A DNA stretch of 64,000 bases. Origin: Schaalia sp. lx-260. GTDB taxonomy: Bacteria; Actinomycetota; Actinomycetes; Actinomycetales; Actinomycetaceae. A model generated the notes under the pieces. That model did no database searches. It worked only from the letters and a program-made list of their open reading frames with translations, and had not been told where the DNA came from. Both the position numbers and the translations under genes were made by a program. Positions 61,076 through 64,000 of this stretch are shown one piece after another. The stretch lies in NCBI RefSeq assembly GCF_021083645.1, contig NZ_JAJNRQ010000003.1:62001-126000 (forward strand). The letters run 5' to 3'. Every line of letters starts with the position of its first letter. Position 1 is the first letter of the stretch.

Positions 61076-61351
61076 CTAGTTTGGGAGTGCTGCGCTGATT
61101 GTTTGTGCGAAGAATTCAAATATTTCTTCGGTGGAAACGTATCCGCGTTTGTCGCGGATATGTTTTTTGATGCGCGCAAGCTGTGTTTTCCCGTACACGT
61201 CGGTAAGGACTTTGACCAGTGCCAGTGGGTCCTCTGATGAGCCTGCCATTTGTTCCATTAGCTCAAAATTGTCCCCGATGTTTTTGTCTATGGTGATTTC
61301 GAGGCCGTCGATAGTGACGGTGATCGTGTCTTTTTTTGTGCGTGGAGCCAT
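61076..61351 (-). CDS. Tail assembly chaperone, first frame
   Basis: A 91-residue protein (MAPRTKKDTITVTIDG start) between the tail tube gene and the tape measure. It has GLEITIDKNIGDNFELMEQM and ends EIFEFFAQTISAALPN. GAAAGGAAACGGGC precedes the ATG. The terminal codons contain the slippery heptamer. Confidence 0.85.
   Translation of the reverse strand: MAPRTKKDTITVTIDGLEITIDKNIGDNFELMEQMAGSSEDPLALVKVLTDVYGKTQLARIKKHIRDKRGYVSTEEIFEFFAQTISAALPN
61079..61085 (-). promoter_or_regulatory. Slippery site CCCAAAC for a -1 frameshift
   Basis: Read on the minus strand the last codons of the first chaperone are CTC CCA AAC TAG. The heptamer C CCA AAC is an X XXY YYZ site placed directly before the stop. 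Slipping back one base continues with CTA GCA ATG and enters the downstream frame exactly. This is the known design of tail chaperone genes. Frameshifting itself is inferred. Confidence 0.8.
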
Positions 61352-61468
61352 GCCCGTTTCCTTTCAACATTATTTGGGTGTGCCATGCCCTGCGTGGGTG
61401 TGGTCGCGGCGCGCAGGTGTGGGCATGGCGGTTATGATCCTGCGCGCCGCGAGATGAAGGTGGGCGGG

Positions 61469-62038
61469 TTAGTGCTGTGTTTTGGCTTGCGCCATGTACT
61501 CATACAGCGTGTTGCCTGCCGCGTCATTAAAACAGGACAAGGTGACTTCCAGTCCGACTGGTTCGCCGTCTTGGTAGGAGATTTCCCCGACCTCAGTGAT
61601 TTGCCCATCGGGGACGACTAGGCGTTTGATGATCCCGCCTGTCATTGCCATTTCGACAACCCAGACCCCGTGGGGCAGTTCCTTGTTGTTGTGTAGGATT
61701 GTCAGGCCGGTTTCTAGTGTGCCGCTCACGTTGGCTTCACCGAAAACCGCTTTGAGTACATCCACGTCGAGGACTTGGATAAAAGTCCAGCCCAGTGACT
61801 CGGTGCGTGAGGTGCGAATTGTTAAAACCTTGTCACCTCCCCACGCCACCACGTCCTCAGTATCAACCTCGACTTCGTTTGTTAGCCCATCTTCTGACAC
61901 GTACCCCAGCCGCTTAAACGCGATTGGCAGGTCAGTGGTTGCGTCGGTGGGGATGCTTGTGCCCAAAGGAGCAAAAGCAATAGCGCCAGAGGCTACCGGT
62001 TTAGCAGCGCTGACAAGTTTCGCATTAGGAGAACCCAT
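61469..62038 (-). CDS. Major tail tube protein
   Basis: A 189-residue protein with the pattern of a siphophage tail tube subunit: GAIAFAPLGTSIP, a GYVSEDGLTNEVEVDTEDVVAWGG segment and a C-terminal beta part with EISYQDGEPVGLEVTLSCF. The ATG at 62038 is chosen, and an upstream ATG six codons earlier is less likely. Confidence 0.85.
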   Translation of the reverse strand: MGSPNAKLVSAAKPVASGAIAFAPLGTSIPTDATTDLPIAFKRLGYVSEDGLTNEVEVDTEDVVAWGGDKVLTIRTSRTESLGWTFIQVLDVDVLKAVFGEANVSGTLETGLTILHNNKELPHGVWVVEMAMTGGIIKRLVVPDGQITEVGEISYQDGEPVGLEVTLSCFNDAAGNTLYEYMAQAKTQH

Positions 62039-62125
62039 TTTCTCTATGCCTTTCATTCAAAAGTGTGCAGTAATAGATCAGCTATCCGGATTTTCCGGAT
62101 AGCTGCGGCCCCGGTCAGAATCTTC

Positions 62126-62479
62126 TTACGCGCCGGGGAAAACACTCACAACAACCGTGAGCTGATAACGCGGGCACGCAGAAGCCGGATCAGGAAAGTT
62201 GTACACGCTCTCCACACTCACCCGCCCCACTTGGGGAAGCTCCCACGCGCGCATCACAATAGAGGCCACCTCATCTGCGAGCGCTGCTGCGCTTCTTCGG
62301 GTGGGTGCCCATGCTTGTATTGCTAGGGTCGCTGTGTCGTCAAGGTGTGTGCGTGCGCCGCCTGTGCGTTCTACTGTGACAAAGGTGGGTGGGCGCGTGG
62401 CGGGGATTTGCGCGTAGGCTTTTACCCCTTCTGCGAGATGACGTGAGAGGTGCTGGATGATGAGTGCTTCAGTGTTCAT
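62126..62479 (-). CDS. Tail terminator-like protein
   Basis: A 117-residue protein between the head-tail genes and the tail tube, as expected for a tail terminator. A repeated Ala/Arg helix (RRSAAALADEVASIVMRA) is flanked by beta-strand segments. Identification rests on order and size. It overlaps the previous gene by four bases. Confidence 0.6.
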   Translation of the reverse strand: MNTEALIIQHLSRHLAEGVKAYAQIPATRPPTFVTVERTGGARTHLDDTATLAIQAWAPTRRSAAALADEVASIVMRAWELPQVGRVSVESVYNFPDPASACPRYQLTVVVSVFPGA

Positions 62480-62703
62480 CCGTGCACCGCTTTTAGTAGT
62501 GTGTTTTCGCGTGCGTTTCGTTCACGGGCGTGCTCGGTTGCTGTGCGTACAAGGCCGTGCGGCCTATCTGTCCACACCACGTCGCCCACAAAGCCCTCGC
62601 CTGCTCGTGTGGCGAGGTCGCGTGTTTTTTGTTCGATCACTGGTTCTAGTGCGCGCGCGAGCTCATCAAAGTTGATGTCGAGTTTGGTTTGTGTTCGGCC
62701 CAT
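62476..62703 (-). CDS. Small head-tail joining protein (gp10-like)
   Basis: A 75-residue charged protein (DINFDELARALEPVIEQKT, TATEHARERNARENTLLKA). Size and place fit a head-tail joining protein of the HK97 gp10 type. The sequence alone is weak. Confidence 0.5.
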   Translation of the reverse strand: MGRTQTKLDINFDELARALEPVIEQKTRDLATRAGEGFVGDVVWTDRPHGLVRTATEHARERNARENTLLKAVHG

Positions 62704-62715
62704 GATTAGGCTCCT

Positions 62716-63054
62716 TTATCCTTGGACGAGTCGTGCTGTCACTTGCCGGTTCCACGGGGTAGGCGTATTTGCTATCTGGTAGGCGATCGGGTTACCGACC
62801 ACGTCGTAGACCTCGCCTCGAACTCTCACGCGTTTTGCGCGCAGGCTCGCCGTATAGGTTTTCGGGAAATGAAGCTGGATTTCAAGAGCATCACCATCAG
62901 GGCGGATCGAACCATCAAGGTCCCTTGTTGATGCGGGTGCGACGAGAACGTTTTCCACATCCCCCTCAATCATCCACTCAACTGTCATCTCGTTAAAATC
63001 ATCCTCACCCGCCGTGCGGCAAGCAAGGATTGTGATGGTTTCGCCGTGGATCAT
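62716..63054 (-). CDS. Head-tail connector protein
   Basis: A 112-residue beta-rich protein (VLVAPASTRDLDGSIRPDG, VRVRGEVYDVVGNPIAY). Its layout fits a head completion/closure protein. The ATG at 63054 overlaps the previous stop by four bases. Confidence 0.6.
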   Translation of the reverse strand: MIHGETITILACRTAGEDDFNEMTVEWMIEGDVENVLVAPASTRDLDGSIRPDGDALEIQLHFPKTYTASLRAKRVRVRGEVYDVVGNPIAYQIANTPTPWNRQVTARLVQG

Positions 63055-63509
63055 AGGAGTACTCCCCACGGTCGCTTGATCGGCATGTTGCCGATCGGGC
63101 TTGTTTCAAATGCGCCACCGCGTGTGAGTCCCAGACGCTTCCTATGCACCCGGGTGAAACTCATTTGCCCAACGGGCATCGAGTAGGTCGTCGACTGTGA
63201 ATACGGGCCGCCACTCATCGATGCTTGCGTTGCGCCGAAGGCTGCGTAGGGGTCTGCCTGGGTGCGTGCCGCATAGTGGACCATGTCGCACACAACATCG
63301 GCAGCAGTATCGGCGCGAACTATTCCCTTGTCGATCAGCTGCTCGATGTTGTAGCCTCCGGCTGCCAGCTCATCTCGAACGATCCGTGATGCCCTCGCCA
63401 GTTGCGCGTCAAGCACATGTGCGAGGGCATCGTCTGGATCGCCATAAACGGCCCGGTAGTCGTCGGCTGAGGCGAGCGTGAAACCTGTGTCGGGTTTTTC
63501 TTCTGCCAC
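63051..63509 (-). CDS. Head-tail adaptor (gp6/gp15-like)
   Basis: A 152-residue protein starting at GTG with AAGGAGGGG upstream. The helical N-terminal part with DDYRAVYGDPDDALAHVLDAQLARAS resembles phage head-tail connectors of the gp6/gp15 type. Confidence 0.65.
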   Translation of the reverse strand: MAEEKPDTGFTLASADDYRAVYGDPDDALAHVLDAQLARASRIVRDELAAGGYNIEQLIDKGIVRADTAADVVCDMVHYAARTQADPYAAFGATQASMSGGPYSQSTTYSMPVGQMSFTRVHRKRLGLTRGGAFETSPIGNMPIKRPWGVLL

Positions 63510-63527
63510 GACTACGCCCCTCCTTGC

Positions 63528-63785
63528 CTATTCGACAGACGTGGGTTTCTTGCGTGTGATACCAAAGCTGGCGAAGCTCTTTTCGAGCTTGACTGCCACA
63601 GTCTTTGATACCAGCGCTACCCCATCGACAAACTCAACCTTCGGTGAAGTGACGAGCAGCTGAGGGAAGGCCGGTGAATACACCTCAACAAGACTAGAAG
63701 AAACAGTCTTGGTATCCTCGGCCCTCTCAGCTGCTTCAGTATTCTCAGGGGATTTATCCTGCTGATTCTTACGTGTCGTGGACAT
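63528..63785 (-). CDS. Small phage protein between capsid and connectors
   Basis: An 85-residue protein (start MSTTRKNQQDK) with a Glu/Lys-rich first half and a beta-strand-like second half (VYSPAFPQLLVTSPKVEFVDG). Its position suits a head decoration or connector helper. It starts four bases after the capsid stop. Confidence 0.55.
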   Translation of the reverse strand: MSTTRKNQQDKSPENTEAAERAEDTKTVSSSLVEVYSPAFPQLLVTSPKVEFVDGVALVSKTVAVKLEKSFASFGITRKKPTSVE

Positions 63786-63789
63786 CAGA

Positions 63790-64000
63790 TCACTCTGCGA
63801 CTGAGAGGACACCATGAGACTTTTCGTTGCCGTAGATCAGACCGATTTCACCGTAGATCTGAATCTTATCGGACGATCCGGTCTTAGCTAGAGGCTCAGC
63901 AAAGAAATGCCCCTTGCCGGGGACTTCCAAGAACGCTGGCTTGAGCTGTTCAAGCGAGGCGACAATCAGCTTATTAACCGGGGCGTAACGGTTCAGCATG
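63790..64000 (-). CDS. Major capsid protein, C-terminal end (partial)
   Basis: The last 70 or so residues of an HK97-fold capsid protein: APVNKLIVASLEQLKPAFLEV, then GHFFAEPLAKTGSSDKIQIYG and GLIYGNEKSHGVLSV, typical of this family in Gram-positive siphophages. The gene continues beyond the window edge. Confidence 0.85.
   Translation of the reverse strand, partial: MLNRYAPVNKLIVASLEQLKPAFLEVPGKGHFFAEPLAKTGSSDKIQIYGEIGLIYGNEKSHGVLSVAE

Larger units (their letters stand above)
51475..64000. mobile_element. Prophage end (siphovirus type), integrated beside tRNA-Arg, cut by the window edge
   Basis: From the tRNA to the edge the genes are phage genes: integrase remnant, small control-type genes, lysis genes and a complete tail and head-connector block in the usual order. 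The G+C content and codon choice differ visibly from the host part. The second attachment site and the replication and packaging genes lie outside the window. The structural genes are all intact, although the integrase at this end is only a fragment. Confidence 0.92.

Overview
The window looks like a chromosomal segment of a fermentative, moderately low-GC actinobacterium of the Actinomycetaceae type (Actinomyces and relatives). The clues are actinobacteria-specific genes in familiar contexts: a ClgR-type regulator and a DUF3046 protein beside ftsK and pgsA, the mismatch endonuclease NucS and a DUF2550 membrane protein beside the ATP synthase operon, an Arg/Asp-rich insertion in Rho, and the lysA/hom/thrB set. 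A species call is not possible from the sequence alone.

Layout. 1-5.2 kb (+): valS and a long-chain acyl-CoA synthetase. 5.3-10.7 kb (-): chorismate mutase, clpX, clpP2, clpP1, tig, DUF3046 and clgR, a protein quality-control block. 11-18.2 kb (-): pgsA, ftsK, a PfkB-type kinase, rnj, dapA. 18.3-24.5 kb (-): a thioredoxin/TPR protein, a lipoprotein plus membrane protein pair, a small Cys/His protein, nagA, nucS, DUF2550. 24.6-33.2 kb (-): the complete F1Fo ATP synthase operon (atpB-E-F-H-A-G-D-C) behind an AtpI-like gene and a WecA/TagO-type glycosyl-phosphate transferase. 33.2-38.5 kb (-): tsaC, prmC, prfA, rpmE, rho. 39.0-39.6 kb (-): a repeat-containing cell-wall protein with an LAETG sorting signal, whose promoter region carries a ten-base homopolymer. 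40.1-42.4 kb (-): thrB and hom. 42.8-46.2 kb (+): a pyruvate formate-lyase locus in which the enzyme is divided into a large body and a separate glycyl-radical subunit, followed by the activase. 46.2-51.2 kb: def, an aldose-1-epimerase-like gene, lysA, argS.

From a tRNA-Arg(CCG) at 51.5 kb to the end lies one end of a siphovirus-type prophage. It starts with an integrase C-terminal remnant and three small plus-strand genes. The late genes follow on the minus strand, running in transcription order from the right edge: major capsid (cut by the edge), head-tail connectors, tail terminator, tail tube, two tail chaperones joined by a probable -1 frameshift at CCCAAAC, tape measure, distal tail, tail-tip protein with a collagen-like segment, a further structural protein, endolysin, holin and a second lysis-region membrane protein. 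The prophage is visibly richer in G+C than the host part.

How the genes fit together: protein quality control (ClpXP1P2, trigger factor, probably under ClgR), translation and termination (ValRS, ArgRS, RF1 with its methylase PrmC, L31, deformylase, TsaC, Rho), energy (ATP synthase; anaerobic pyruvate cleavage), and the aspartate-family pathway (dapA, lysA, hom, thrB). The most distinctive observations are the split pyruvate formate-lyase, the homopolymer in the promoter of the LAETG surface protein, and the frameshift site in the prophage.
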